A stretch of DNA of 64,000 nucleotides from positions 1 through 64,000 of the forward strand of contig DATMGU010000083.1 of assembly GCA_035555315.1 (NCBI GenBank), read 5' to 3'. The notes below the pieces were generated by a model, which was not told the origin of the DNA, did not search any database, and was given only the letters and a program-made list of their open reading frames with translations. A program made the position numbers and the translations under genes. The DNA is from DATMGU01 sp035555315 (GTDB lineage: Bacteria > Pseudomonadota > Alphaproteobacteria > ATCC43930 > CGMCC-115725). Shown here one piece after another: positions 1 to 7,738 of this stretch; positions within the stretch are counted from its first letter, which is position 1, and each line of letters begins with the position of its first letter.

Positions 1-1
1 C

Positions 2-427
2 GAGACCGATATCGGCAGCCATCCGATCGGCGAGATCATCGCCCGCATCTGCTGGGATCTGGGGCTCGATCCGAATTGGCGCCGCTGGGCGGAAGATCAT
101 TGGGCGGTGGAGGAAGCCCGGACCAAGGCGCCGGGATCGCCTTATGCCGAGTGGGGCGATGAGGAGGACGAGGACGGCGAGGAGGACGATGAAGAAACCC
201 TCGAAGATCCACCGGACGGGGACGAAGCTGAGGATATCCGGCCGGTAGAAAGTCAGGCGGCGAGGGAAGAACCGGCCGAAAGGCCGGTTCCGGAAGATCC
301 GTTCTCGACCCCCGACTACGCGGCGCACCGAGCCGATGCCGTGGCGTATCTGCGTTCCGTCTTCTCCGGCGATCGGTTCGCCGGGCTGAGACCGCGCGGC
401 GCCGCCACGGGCAGCGATCCGCCGTGA
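2..427 (+). CDS. Unknown acidic protein, 3' end (5' cut by window edge)
   Basis: The frame is open from the first bases of the window to a TGA at 425-427, so this is the C-terminal part of a longer gene; an internal GTG at 107 is not needed as a start. The visible 141 residues begin with a Trp-rich segment (CWDLGLDPNWRRWAEDHW), followed by a long run of Asp/Glu around positions 150-240 and a Pro/Arg-rich tail. Such acidic low-complexity linkers are common in soluble cytoplasmic proteins and give no function. I do not recognise the family. It converges with argE across a gap that holds a hairpin repeat. Confidence 0.6.
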   Translation, partial: ETDIGSHPIGEIIARICWDLGLDPNWRRWAEDHWAVEEARTKAPGSPYAEWGDEEDEDGEEDDEETLEDPPDGDEAEDIRPVESQAAREEPAERPVPEDPFSTPDYAAHRADAVAYLRSVFSGDRFAGLRPRGAATGSDPP

Positions 428-483
428 GGGCGGGGTCATCGCTGATTGGAGGATCATTGTGACTCGTCAGGCTGTCTGATCGC

Positions 484-512
484 GCCCCTCGCCCGCTTCG
501 CGGGAGAGGGGC
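484..512. repeat. REP-like GC-rich intergenic hairpin
   Basis: The arms GCCCCTC and GAGGGGC enclose a nearly complete second stem (CCCGC/GCGGG) around a TTC loop. The whole is a strong hairpin in the gap between two convergent genes. Short palindromes of this CCCCTC-GCCCGC type are scattered between genes in many alphaproteobacteria. It may also end transcription from either side, but there is no T-run, so a classic rho-independent terminator is not supported. Confidence 0.6.
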
Positions 513-586
513 AGATTAGCACTCCACACAGCCGTCAAATCCTCCGTGCAATGGCACTAGCCCTGCTCGACTAGGAAGAATCGACC

Positions 587-1756
587 CTATGCCGAGGGCT
601 GTAGCCAGGTTGCCAGCTTGCTCATGAATTGGCCGCCGGCCGCGAATTGCTCCAGCGAGATGAACTCGTCGGGCTTGTGCGCCTGATCGATCGAGCCGGG
701 GCCGCAGACCACCGCCGACATGCCCGCCGCCTGGAATAATCCCGCCTCGGTGCCGAAGGCGACGACACCGGACCGATTGCCGCCGGTCAGATGCCGGACC
801 AGCGCCTCCGCCTCGCCATCCGGTTCGGGGGCGAGGCCGCGCAGCCGCATCAGCTCCTCCGTCGCGACATCCGAACCGGGATGGATCCGGCGCATCCGGG
901 GCAGCAGGTCCTGGTCGATGAAGCCCTGGATCTCGGCCAGGATCACATTGGGATCGTCGCCGGGTATCGGGCGGTATTCCCACAGGAAGGTGCAGGACCG
1001 GGCGATGATGTTGCCGGCGGTGCCGCCTTGGATGGTGCCCACGTTGAAAGTGGTATAGGGCGGCTCGAACGGGCAATCGGGCTTGGCCTGGCGCCGATGC
1101 CGCTCGGCGATGCGCGCGATCGTCTGGATAATCTCGGTCGCGGCGAAGATCGCGCTGACGCCCTTATGGGGCGCGCTCGAATGCCCCTCCAGGCCGGTCA
1201 CCGTCGTGCGAAAAACCATTCCGCCCTTATGGGCGTTGATGATCGCCATGCTGGTCGGCTCGCCGATGATCGCCAGGCGCGGCCGGCGGTCGCCGGTCGG
1301 CAGCGCATCGATCAGCCGGTGCACGCCCAGGCAACCGACCTCCTCGTCATAGCTGAACGCCAGATGGACGGGGATGCGCAACGGCGTCGCCTTGAACTTT
1401 GGCACCGCGGCCAGCGCCAACGCGATGAACGCCTTCATATCGGCCGTCCCCCGGCCGAACAGCAGCCCGTCGCGTTCGACCACGGTGAAGGGATCGGCGG
1501 TCCAGGCCTGATCGGCCACCGGCACCACATCGGTATGGCCGGACAGCACCACGCCGCCCGGCCCGTCCGGTCCGATGGCGGCATAGAGGTTCGCTTTGCC
1601 GCCCGTGTCGTCATGGGTGAGCTCGGACCGCACCCCCAGCCCGTCCAGGTAATCGGCGACCCACTCGATCAACGCCATGTTCGACTTCGCCGAAACGGTG
1701 TCGAACCCGATGAGCCGGTCGAGCAATTGGCGGTCGGAAAGCGGCGTCGTGCTCAT
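587..1756 (-). CDS. argE: Acetylornithine deacetylase (ArgE)
   Basis: This cytoplasmic M20-family metallopeptidase removes acetyl from N2-acetylornithine in arginine synthesis. The 389-residue length fits the family. Metal-binding and catalytic motifs are present in order: SGHTDVVP (His74), GRGTADMK (Asp106) and the YDEEVG acid pair near residues 138-139, followed by the typical dimerisation segment with HKGG and EGHSSAPH. A substrate other than acetylornithine (for example succinyl-diaminopimelate) is possible, but the SGHTDVVPV and FGTEAG features favour ArgE. It is last in a minus-strand run apaG-folE-argE, 56 bp after folE. Confidence 0.9.
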   Translation of the reverse strand: MSTTPLSDRQLLDRLIGFDTVSAKSNMALIEWVADYLDGLGVRSELTHDDTGGKANLYAAIGPDGPGGVVLSGHTDVVPVADQAWTADPFTVVERDGLLFGRGTADMKAFIALALAAVPKFKATPLRIPVHLAFSYDEEVGCLGVHRLIDALPTGDRRPRLAIIGEPTSMAIINAHKGGMVFRTTVTGLEGHSSAPHKGVSAIFAATEIIQTIARIAERHRRQAKPDCPFEPPYTTFNVGTIQGGTAGNIIARSCTFLWEYRPIPGDDPNVILAEIQGFIDQDLLPRMRRIHPGSDVATEELMRLRGLAPEPDGEAEALVRHLTGGNRSGVVAFGTEAGLFQAAGMSAVVCGPGSIDQAHKPDEFISLEQFAAGGQFMSKLATWLQPSA

Positions 1757-1812
1757 GCTGATGTCGTCTCGTTAATCAATGCAGTGGGCCGATCATGCAA
1801 CGGCCGCGCCGA

Positions 1813-2454
1813 TCAGACGTTGGGCGGCGCGCCGGAGGGGTTCGCGATCATGGCGAGGAATTCGCGTCTGGTCGTCGGGTCGTCGCGGAAGGCGCCGAGC
1901 ATGCGGCTGGTGATCATGCTGACGCCGGGCTTATGAACGCCGCGGGTGGTCATGCATTGATGGGCGGCGTCGATCACCACGGCGACTCCCTTGGGCTGCA
2001 GCACCTCGTTCAGGGTATTGGCGATCTGCGCCGTCATCTTTTCCTGGATCTGCAGCCGCTTGGCATAGACCTCGACCAGCCGGGCGAGCTTGGAGATGCC
2101 GACAACGCGCGAGGAGGGCAGATACGCGATATGCGCCCGGCCGATGATCGGCGCCATGTGATGCTCGCAATGGCTCTCGAACCGGATATCCTTCAACACC
2201 ACCATCTCGTCATAGCCCTCGACCTCCTCGAAGGTCCGGGCCAGCAGCTCGACGGGATCGGTCTCGTAACCTGCGAAAAATTCCTCGTACGACCGCGCCA
2301 CCCGTTCGGGCGTGCCGCGCAGACCCTCCCGATCCGGATCATCCCCCGCCCATAACAGCAGGGTCCGCACCGCGGCCTCCGCCACGGCGCGCGTCGGGCG
2401 GTCGGCAGGCGTCGTGGTGCGAAGAGCGGCGATCGGGTTGTGGGGCTGCGACAT
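1813..2454 (-). CDS. folE: GTP cyclohydrolase I (FolE)
   Basis: FolE opens the GTP ring to 7,8-dihydroneopterin triphosphate, the first step of tetrahydrofolate synthesis. Signature segments are visible: the zinc-site region ESHCEHHMAPIIGRAHIAYLP, then GISKLARLVEVYAKRLQIQE, and the C-terminal CMTTRGV with the third zinc Cys. I chose the ATG at 2454 (213 aa) because GGAG lies just upstream; the open frame extends 24 codons further, but that leader does not look like FolE. Folate supply also feeds C1 metabolism, though the position beside apaG is probably only housekeeping linkage. Confidence 0.93.
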   Translation of the reverse strand: MSQPHNPIAALRTTTPADRPTRAVAEAAVRTLLLWAGDDPDREGLRGTPERVARSYEEFFAGYETDPVELLARTFEEVEGYDEMVVLKDIRFESHCEHHMAPIIGRAHIAYLPSSRVVGISKLARLVEVYAKRLQIQEKMTAQIANTLNEVLQPKGVAVVIDAAHQCMTTRGVHKPGVSMITSRMLGAFRDDPTTRREFLAMIANPSGAPPNV

Positions 2455-2522
2455 TGGGTCTCCGGTGTTCTCATGGGGTTGGTTGGGTGTACGAACACCA
2501 AGGATATCGGGATCTCGGCCGG

Positions 2523-2915
2523 TCAATGCAATTGCACGGGCTGGTGCGGGCTATCCAGCGAGAATGCCGGGATGGCGACGTCGAACGCCTCGCCCGCTTC
2601 GGTCTGCATGCCATAGCTGCCGACCATGATGCCGGACGGTGTCGTCAGCGGCGTGCCGCTACGGTACTGATAGGATTCACCCGGCGCCAGCACCGGCTTG
2701 TCGCCGACCACGCCCTCGCCGCGCACCTCCTGCATGCGGCCGGTCGCGTCGGTGATCCGCCAATGCCGGGTTTTCAGCTTGACCGTCTCGGCGCCCAGAT
2801 TCTCGATCCTGACGACATAGGCCCAGACATAGTGATCTTCCCGCGGCGAGGATTGATCCTCCAGGAAGAAGGTCTGCACGGTGACTTTGATCGAATGGGT
2901 CGTCTCGGAATACAT
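2523..2915 (-). CDS. apaG: ApaG family protein
   Basis: A 130-residue single-domain protein with the ApaG fold. Recognisable blocks are HSIKVTVQTFFLEDQS near the start, YVWAYVVRIENLG, the conserved LKTRHWRITD, the glycine-rich VRGEGVVGDKPVLAPGE, and GIMVGSYGM. The family is linked to Co2+/Mg2+ resistance and diadenosine tetraphosphate phenotypes in enterobacteria; its biochemical role is still unclear. The ATG at 2915 starts the conserved part; the longer upstream frame is Arg/Pro-rich and unsupported. The gene heads the minus-strand run with folE and argE. Confidence 0.92.
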   Translation of the reverse strand: MYSETTHSIKVTVQTFFLEDQSSPREDHYVWAYVVRIENLGAETVKLKTRHWRITDATGRMQEVRGEGVVGDKPVLAPGESYQYRSGTPLTTPSGIMVGSYGMQTEAGEAFDVAIPAFSLDSPHQPVQLH

Positions 2916-3201
2916 CTGTCGCGGTCTCCGATACCGGGCGGTGATCGACCGGTGGATCACCCGGCGGGTTTGGGGGCTCGCCTGGTGGGATGGGCGTCGG
3001 CATGCGCCCAGGACGCGGCGCCAATCCAGCCCCGGCGCCATGCCTTACCTTGTGTGCCTCGCCGGACCCGCCCGTGGCAAGCCCCGACACATGATTGCCA
3101 CATATCATCGTACCACGTGTCGGCATTGCGCGACGCGCGCCGGCTGCCTATTATCCCGCCGCCGCTCGCCCGAGGCTTGTTACCAGCCGGCGATCGGAGA
3201 C

Positions 3202-3275
3202 GCGGGTGTAGCTCAATGGCAGAGCAGAAGCTTCCCAAGCTTACGACGGGGGTTCGATTCCCCTCACCCGCTCCA
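3202..3275 (+). tRNA. tRNA-Gly (anticodon CCC)
   Basis: A complete cloverleaf of 74 nt. The acceptor stem GCGGGTG pairs with CACCCGC (3265-3271), followed by discriminator T and an encoded CCA at 3273-3275. The D-arm is 3211-3225. The anticodon stem GAAGC has loop TTCCCAA with anticodon CCC at 3234-3236. The T-arm carries GGTTCGATTCC. A truncated integrase relic lies about 80 bp downstream, so the 3' end of this tRNA is a likely integration site. Confidence 0.97.
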
Positions 3276-3352
3276 AGAAAATCAACGACTTAGGACGCCC
3301 GAAGCGCTTTCCCCGCATTTTTTAGCACACATGATGGCATAGAGAATGTGCC

Positions 3353-3598
3353 ATGAGGCGAGCGATGCCAGGCGGAATCCAAATGCGCGGACCCCATCAA
3401 TTCCGGGTCCAAGTGCGGCGGAATGGCGTCTACGAAACGAAAACTTCCGAGACGCTGCGCGAAGCGCAAGATTGGCAGTGGGTGGCCGAAGGCAAGGTCA
3501 CGGGCGAGGAGTTCGTCGATCGGAAGCTCGCCCGTGGCACCACCTTGGCGCAAGCTTGCAATTGGATGCTGGAGGGCGGGCATGTCGGCAGCCGCGCC
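3353..3598 (+). pseudogene. Tyrosine recombinase (phage-type integrase) N-terminal relic
   Basis: The frame from ATG 3353 encodes about 80 residues that look like the N-terminal arm-binding region of tRNA-targeting integrases: GGIQMRGPHQFRVQVRRNG, then KTSETLREAQDWQWVAEGKV and the GEEFVDRKLARGTTLAQACNWML stretch that normally leads into the core-binding domain. After about 3598 the translation loses this character, and the catalytic domain (Arg...His-x-x-Arg...Tyr) is absent. It lies 78 bp after tRNA-Gly in the same orientation, the usual place for an integrase of an integrated element. I read it as a truncated remnant of a lost element. Confidence 0.65.
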
Positions 3599-3743
3599 GG
3601 ATGCTCGCGGCACTTGCCGCCCTCTGTCACCCTTTTCAGGGCGCAACTGCCTGGCCGTAACCCCGAGACGGACCTGACACGTCCAAGCGATGTAAGAACC
3701 TTGATTCCTAGCTTGGTGGAGTTCTTTCTGGCCGGCAGACCAC

Positions 3744-3963
3744 ATTGCGCTTCTCCACCGGTTGTTTTCTACGGCCTATAGTCTGGGAGCGCTGGTGGCT
3801 TTCGAGTTGATCCGATCGCTCCGTACTGCGGGGGCCCAACGCCGATTGCTCTTGCTGTGTCTGGACGCCGAGCACCCCAATGACCTCTTTCCAAGATGGT
3901 GTTACGCCGTCTGCCTGACGAAACGCTGATCTCTCTCGGAGGAGTGCCGATCACGCTGGCTTG
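3744..3963 (+). pseudogene. Type II thioesterase relic (NRPS/PKS-type), frameshifted
   Basis: Two adjacent fragments in different frames resemble one alpha/beta-hydrolase thioesterase of the GrsT type. The first (about 3747-3900) reads ...AYSLGALVAFELIRSLRTAG, matching the nucleophile-elbow helix normally written GHSxGAxxAFEL; the histidine before the serine is replaced by Tyr. The second (about 3893-3963) reads RLPDETLISLGGVPITLA, like the lid segment that follows in the family. No intact start or full domain remains. Sequence upstream (3600-3743) is unrecognisable. It suggests a natural-product gene once lay here; the call rests on motif recall only. Confidence 0.45.
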
Positions 3964-3966
3964 AGC

Positions 3967-4743
3967 CTAGCCCTGAGCGAGGAAGTGCTTCGAAAGCTGC
4001 TCGGCTTCATTGCGCAGCAAACCGGCGAGCCAGAGCGCGCGCTCGCCACGCACGCGGTCCGCGATCGCCGTCACGCCCAGTGCCGCAACCGGACGCTTCA
4101 TGCTGTCAAAGACGGGGACGCCGATCGCATTGATCCCTGGCGTCATATGCCCTTCCACCAGCGCGTAACCTCGGCTCTGTGTCTGTTGAACGAACCGGCG
4201 CATGGCGTCGGGCCCGAACGACGGAAATTCCACGAGCCAGCGGGCATTCGCGTCGATGGCCGCCTCGATCTCCGCTGGCGGCAAGAATGCGAGCAACGCC
4301 AAGCTCCCAGAACCGACCCCAAGCGGTCGAGACTGTCCGACATCCAGAGTTAGAGTCTTGATCGGGAACACGCCTTGTTCGCGACCAACGCAGACCGAGC
4401 GCAGCCCTTCTTGAACATAGACATAGATCGTGTCCTCGGTCTGTTTTGCCAGATGAGTGAGGATGGGGTGGGCGAGGCAGCCGATGTCGTGTCGATGGGC
4501 TTGCCGGCTCAAGATCGCCAAGTTCGCGCCCAGGTTATACAGCCGGGTCGCATTGTTCTGATAGGCATACCCCACGTCGGAAAGTGCTGCGAGAATCCGA
4601 TGAGTCGTCGTCTTACCGAAACCCGCCTCCCGCGCGATTTCGGTTAGTCCACCGCCTCCCGCCGGCAGCCGGGCGAGAACTTTTAGAACCGTCGCCGCGC
4701 GTCCGATGGATTTGACGGGTGGAGCGGAATCATCTTCGTCCAT
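3967..4743 (-). CDS. IclR-family transcriptional regulator
   Basis: A 258-residue DNA-binding regulator. The N-terminal winged helix-turn-helix is at about residues 10-75 (SIGRAATVLKVLARLPAGGGGLTEIA, then GFGKTTTHRILAAL). The IclR effector domain follows, with PLGVGSGSLALLAFLP and a C-terminal GALGV-type core (PVAALGVTAIADRV). The ATG at 4743 matches the usual IclR start; the open frame upstream is atypical. It is divergent from the catabolic operon starting at 5161, the standard layout for a local IclR repressor/activator, so that operon is the likely target. The inducer is unknown, probably a sugar acid or related metabolite. Confidence 0.88.
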   Translation of the reverse strand: MDEDDSAPPVKSIGRAATVLKVLARLPAGGGGLTEIAREAGFGKTTTHRILAALSDVGYAYQNNATRLYNLGANLAILSRQAHRHDIGCLAHPILTHLAKQTEDTIYVYVQEGLRSVCVGREQGVFPIKTLTLDVGQSRPLGVGSGSLALLAFLPPAEIEAAIDANARWLVEFPSFGPDAMRRFVQQTQSRGYALVEGHMTPGINAIGVPVFDSMKRPVAALGVTAIADRVRGERALWLAGLLRNEAEQLSKHFLAQG

Positions 4744-5160
4744 TGCCCTACGCTTTGCTCCATTCCAGGAAATTCTATTCCGCAAATTGATCCAACGCGG
4801 ATGCCGAAGCAATGGCCCTGTTGCGGTTGCCCCCAATCGCTCGATCCAAAATTCAAGCCAATCCGCAAGCGGCCTCGCCGGCTCGGAAGCATTGACAGCA
4901 GCGCTTGACCGATGGCACTGTTCCGAAAATGGATAATTTAATTCCAATAAACGGAACATTTCGGTCGGGCGATAGGGGATCGAATGCAGTCATCTCTCCG
5001 CCCGCACAGGTCCCATACACGCGTTTTAGGGGCGGAGCCTGAACGCGGCGAGATCGTGCGGTTTTGAGGCCGCCCAGCCCATGATCGGCGATCACCCACC
5101 GAATACCCGCCGGCCATCGGCCTGCGACCGCCCATCAAATTTCATTGGGAATGACCAGCG
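4744..5160. promoter_or_regulatory. Divergent control region between IclR gene and catabolic operon
   Basis: A 417-bp gap with no gene. Its most AT-rich part (about 4920-4965) is set in GC-rich DNA and carries nested inverted repeats. GTTCCG (4920-4925) faces CGGAAC (4952-4957), CCGAAA (4923-4928) faces TTTCGG (4959-4964), and TGGA...TCCA (4930-4946) sits at the centre. IclR proteins often bind short GGA...TCC type palindromes, so this is the best operator candidate. No clear -35/-10 pair could be assigned by eye. Confidence 0.4.
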
Positions 5161-6459
5161 ATGAACTTCTTAAAGACGCGAGGCCGCGACACAGGTGGAT
5201 TGCCCGTCAGCGTCGGACTCATCGGGGCCGGCAAGTTCGGATCGATGTTTCTTTCCCAGGTTCCGACGACGCAAGGGTTGGTGGTCACGACCATCGCAGA
5301 CCTCAATCCGGACATCGCTCGGGCGGCATGCCGGCACGTGGGCTGGCCTGAACGCCTTCTCGCCGAGACGACGATCACCACCGACGCGCTCGAGATGATC
5401 AACGATCCGAGGATCGACGTGGTTGTGGAAGCAACCGGCAATCCGGCCGCCGGCATCCTCCATGCTCGTACGGCGATCGCCGCCGGCAAGCACGTGGTAA
5501 TGGTCAATGTCGAAGCGGATGTCCTCGCCGGTCCGTTGCTCGCGCGCCAAGCCGCCGAGCGCGGGCTCGTCTACAGCCTCGCATACGGCGATCAGCCCGC
5601 GCTGATCTGCGAGATGATCGACTGGGCGCGCAACTGCGGCTTTGAAGTCATCGCCGCCGGCAAAGGGACGAAATACCTGCCGGTCTTTCATACCTCTACG
5701 CCGGAAACAGTCTGGGGGTATCGCGGAGTCAAGCCTGAAGATGCCGCGAACGGCGGGATGAACGCGCAGATGTTCAACTCATTCATCGATGGGACAAAGT
5801 CGGGCATCGAAATGGCGGCAGTGTCTAATGCGACCGGTCTCACTGCCAATCCGGATGGGCTGCGCTTTCCGCCTGCGTCGATCTCTGACCTACCGGACCT
5901 CATGAGCGTCGGGCCGGGCAAGCTGCATCATCGCGGACAGGTCGAAGTCGTATCGAGCGTCCACCGGGACGGTTCTACCGTCGCCGACAATTTGCGTTGG
6001 GGCGTGTATGTCGTCTTCGCGGCACCGAATGACTATGCAAAGCGCTGTTTCAAGGAATATGGCGTCGCCACCGACAGCACTGGCACACTCGCGGCGCTTC
6101 ACCGACCATTTCATCTGATCGGCCTGGAACTCAACGTTTCGATCTTCTCGGCGGCGCGACGCGGAGAGGCAACGGGCAGCCCGATCGGCTTCTTCTCCGA
6201 CGTCGTTGCGACAGCGAAGCGGGATATTGCGCCGGGCGAGACCCTTGATGGCGAGGGCGGCTATCTCGTCTGGGGGCGCCTGATGCCGGCTGCGGACAGC
6301 CTCCGTATCGGCGGCCTGCCGATCGGCCTCGCTTCCCACCTCAAGATCCTGCGTCCGATTCTCGCGGGGCAGAGCCTGACCTGGGATGACGTCGAGTTGG
6401 ATGTGTCGGACGAAACCTATCGCTTCCGCAGAGAAATGGAGCGTGCGTTCGCCGCGTGA
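5161..6459 (+). CDS. NAD(P)-binding homoserine-dehydrogenase-like oxidoreductase with SAF domain
   Basis: A 432-residue cytoplasmic enzyme. The N-terminus is a Rossmann fold (VGLIGAGKFGSMF, about residues 18-30), with VVVEATGNP and GKHVVMVNVEAD in the positions expected for a homoserine-dehydrogenase-like fold. The C-terminal part (about 345-425; DIAPGETLDGEGGYLVWGRLMPA) resembles a SAF domain, the small beta-clip found in sugar-acid dehydratases and sialic acid synthase. Homologues sit in carbohydrate-acid catabolic operons, often misnamed as flagellar FlgA-like. The reaction here is unknown. It leads an operon with a TRAP importer and an alcohol dehydrogenase under a divergent IclR gene. 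Confidence 0.8.
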   Translation: MNFLKTRGRDTGGLPVSVGLIGAGKFGSMFLSQVPTTQGLVVTTIADLNPDIARAACRHVGWPERLLAETTITTDALEMINDPRIDVVVEATGNPAAGILHARTAIAAGKHVVMVNVEADVLAGPLLARQAAERGLVYSLAYGDQPALICEMIDWARNCGFEVIAAGKGTKYLPVFHTSTPETVWGYRGVKPEDAANGGMNAQMFNSFIDGTKSGIEMAAVSNATGLTANPDGLRFPPASISDLPDLMSVGPGKLHHRGQVEVVSSVHRDGSTVADNLRWGVYVVFAAPNDYAKRCFKEYGVATDSTGTLAALHRPFHLIGLELNVSIFSAARRGEATGSPIGFFSDVVATAKRDIAPGETLDGEGGYLVWGRLMPAADSLRIGGLPIGLASHLKILRPILAGQSLTWDDVELDVSDETYRFRREMERAFAA

Positions 6460-6721
6460 GACGTCGCGGCGTCGCCAACGCAAAGGGTCGCGTGCCCTAT
6501 GAAGAACGGGCGTGATGATCGGGCAGCCGCGAAAGCGAATTGTTTGCGACATACCCATCGCATTCCGGGCAGTCGCCGACTTAGCCGCCAAGGTAAAGCG
6601 TCTGAAGACCGTCTCGTCGGAGATTTCGTCGGCTCCGTGAGGCTCTGACCAAACCGCGCGGAGCGAAAAAAAGCCGAATTGGCATCGTCGCACGCGGACA
6701 AAACCCAGGGAGGGAACGGCA

Positions 6722-7738
6722 ATGGAAGCGCTCAACCGCAGAAATTTTCTAAGATCAGCTTCGATCGTGGGCACCACCCTCGCCATCGGCGTACCGCGCG
6801 TCGCGCGCGCTGCTGATTTTCAATATAAACTCGGAACGGACGCGCCAAACGGCCACCCGGTCAATATCCGTTTGCAAGAGGCAGCCGACGCAATCCGGAA
6901 GAAGTCGAACGGTAGCGTCGATATCCAACTATTTCCCAACAATCAGCTCGGCGGCTCGACCGACATGCTGAGCCAGGTCCGCGCGGGAGGCATCGAGTTC
7001 CTGTCGATTCCCACCTCGATCCTCTCGGTCATCGTGCCTGTCGCCGCGATCTGCGGGATCGGCTTCGCCTTCAAGAACTATGACGCTGTTTGGCAAGCGA
7101 TGGACGGTGACCTCGGCGCCTATATCCGGGCGGAGACGCTTAAAGTCCGCCTCGTCGCGATGGAGAAAATCCTCGACAACGGCTTCCGCCAGATCAGCAC
7201 GAGCAGCAGATCCATCAATTCGCCCGCAGAGCTTAATGGACTGAAGATCCGTGTGCCGCCGAGTCCGATGTGGACATCACTCTTCAGGGCCCTCAAAGCC
7301 GCGCCCACCAGCATCAACTTCGCCGAACTCTACTCCGCGCTGCAGACGAAGATCGTCGACGGACAGGAGAATTCCCTGCCGATCATCAACGCGGGCAAGC
7401 TTTACGAGGTCCAGAAGTACTGCTCGATGACCAACCACATGTGGGATGGTTACTGGGTCGTCGCGAATCAGGCCGCGTTTATGGCCATGCCGAAGGACCT
7501 CCGGGAGATCGTCGCTCAGAGCTTCGAGACCGCTGCGCTGGCTCAACGTGCGGATATCTTCAGTCTGAGCAACTCGCTCCGTCCTTCGCTCGAACAGAGC
7601 GGCATGGTCTTTAATCAACCGGCCACGGCACCGTTTCGCGCAGCCCTCTCGACTTCCGGCTTTTATGCCGAATGGAAGCAGACATTCGGCGCGGATCCCT
7701 GGGCACTGCTCGAGAAATATTCCGGAACGTTGGTCTGA
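6722..7738 (+). CDS. dctP: TRAP transporter substrate-binding protein (DctP family)
   Basis: Periplasmic binding protein of a sodium-coupled TRAP importer, 338 aa. The N-terminus has a twin-arginine type signal (LNRRNFLRSASIVGTT...), cleaved near ARAAD. The family core is present: LGTDAPNGHPVNIRLQEAA, the QLGGSTDMLSQVRAG helix, LNGLKIRVPPSP with the Arg that usually salt-bridges a substrate carboxylate, and the DGQENSLP turn. The ligand is therefore probably an organic acid. AGGGAGGG lies before the ATG. It directly abuts the fused DctQM gene. Confidence 0.92.
   Translation: MEALNRRNFLRSASIVGTTLAIGVPRVARAADFQYKLGTDAPNGHPVNIRLQEAADAIRKKSNGSVDIQLFPNNQLGGSTDMLSQVRAGGIEFLSIPTSILSVIVPVAAICGIGFAFKNYDAVWQAMDGDLGAYIRAETLKVRLVAMEKILDNGFRQISTSSRSINSPAELNGLKIRVPPSPMWTSLFRALKAAPTSINFAELYSALQTKIVDGQENSLPIINAGKLYEVQKYCSMTNHMWDGYWVVANQAAFMAMPKDLREIVAQSFETAALAQRADIFSLSNSLRPSLEQSGMVFNQPATAPFRAALSTSGFYAEWKQTFGADPWALLEKYSGTLV

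Noticed and set aside
2881..3342. Open frames crossing the tRNA-Gly gene
   Set aside because: They overlap the tRNA and the apaG start and show no protein family features.
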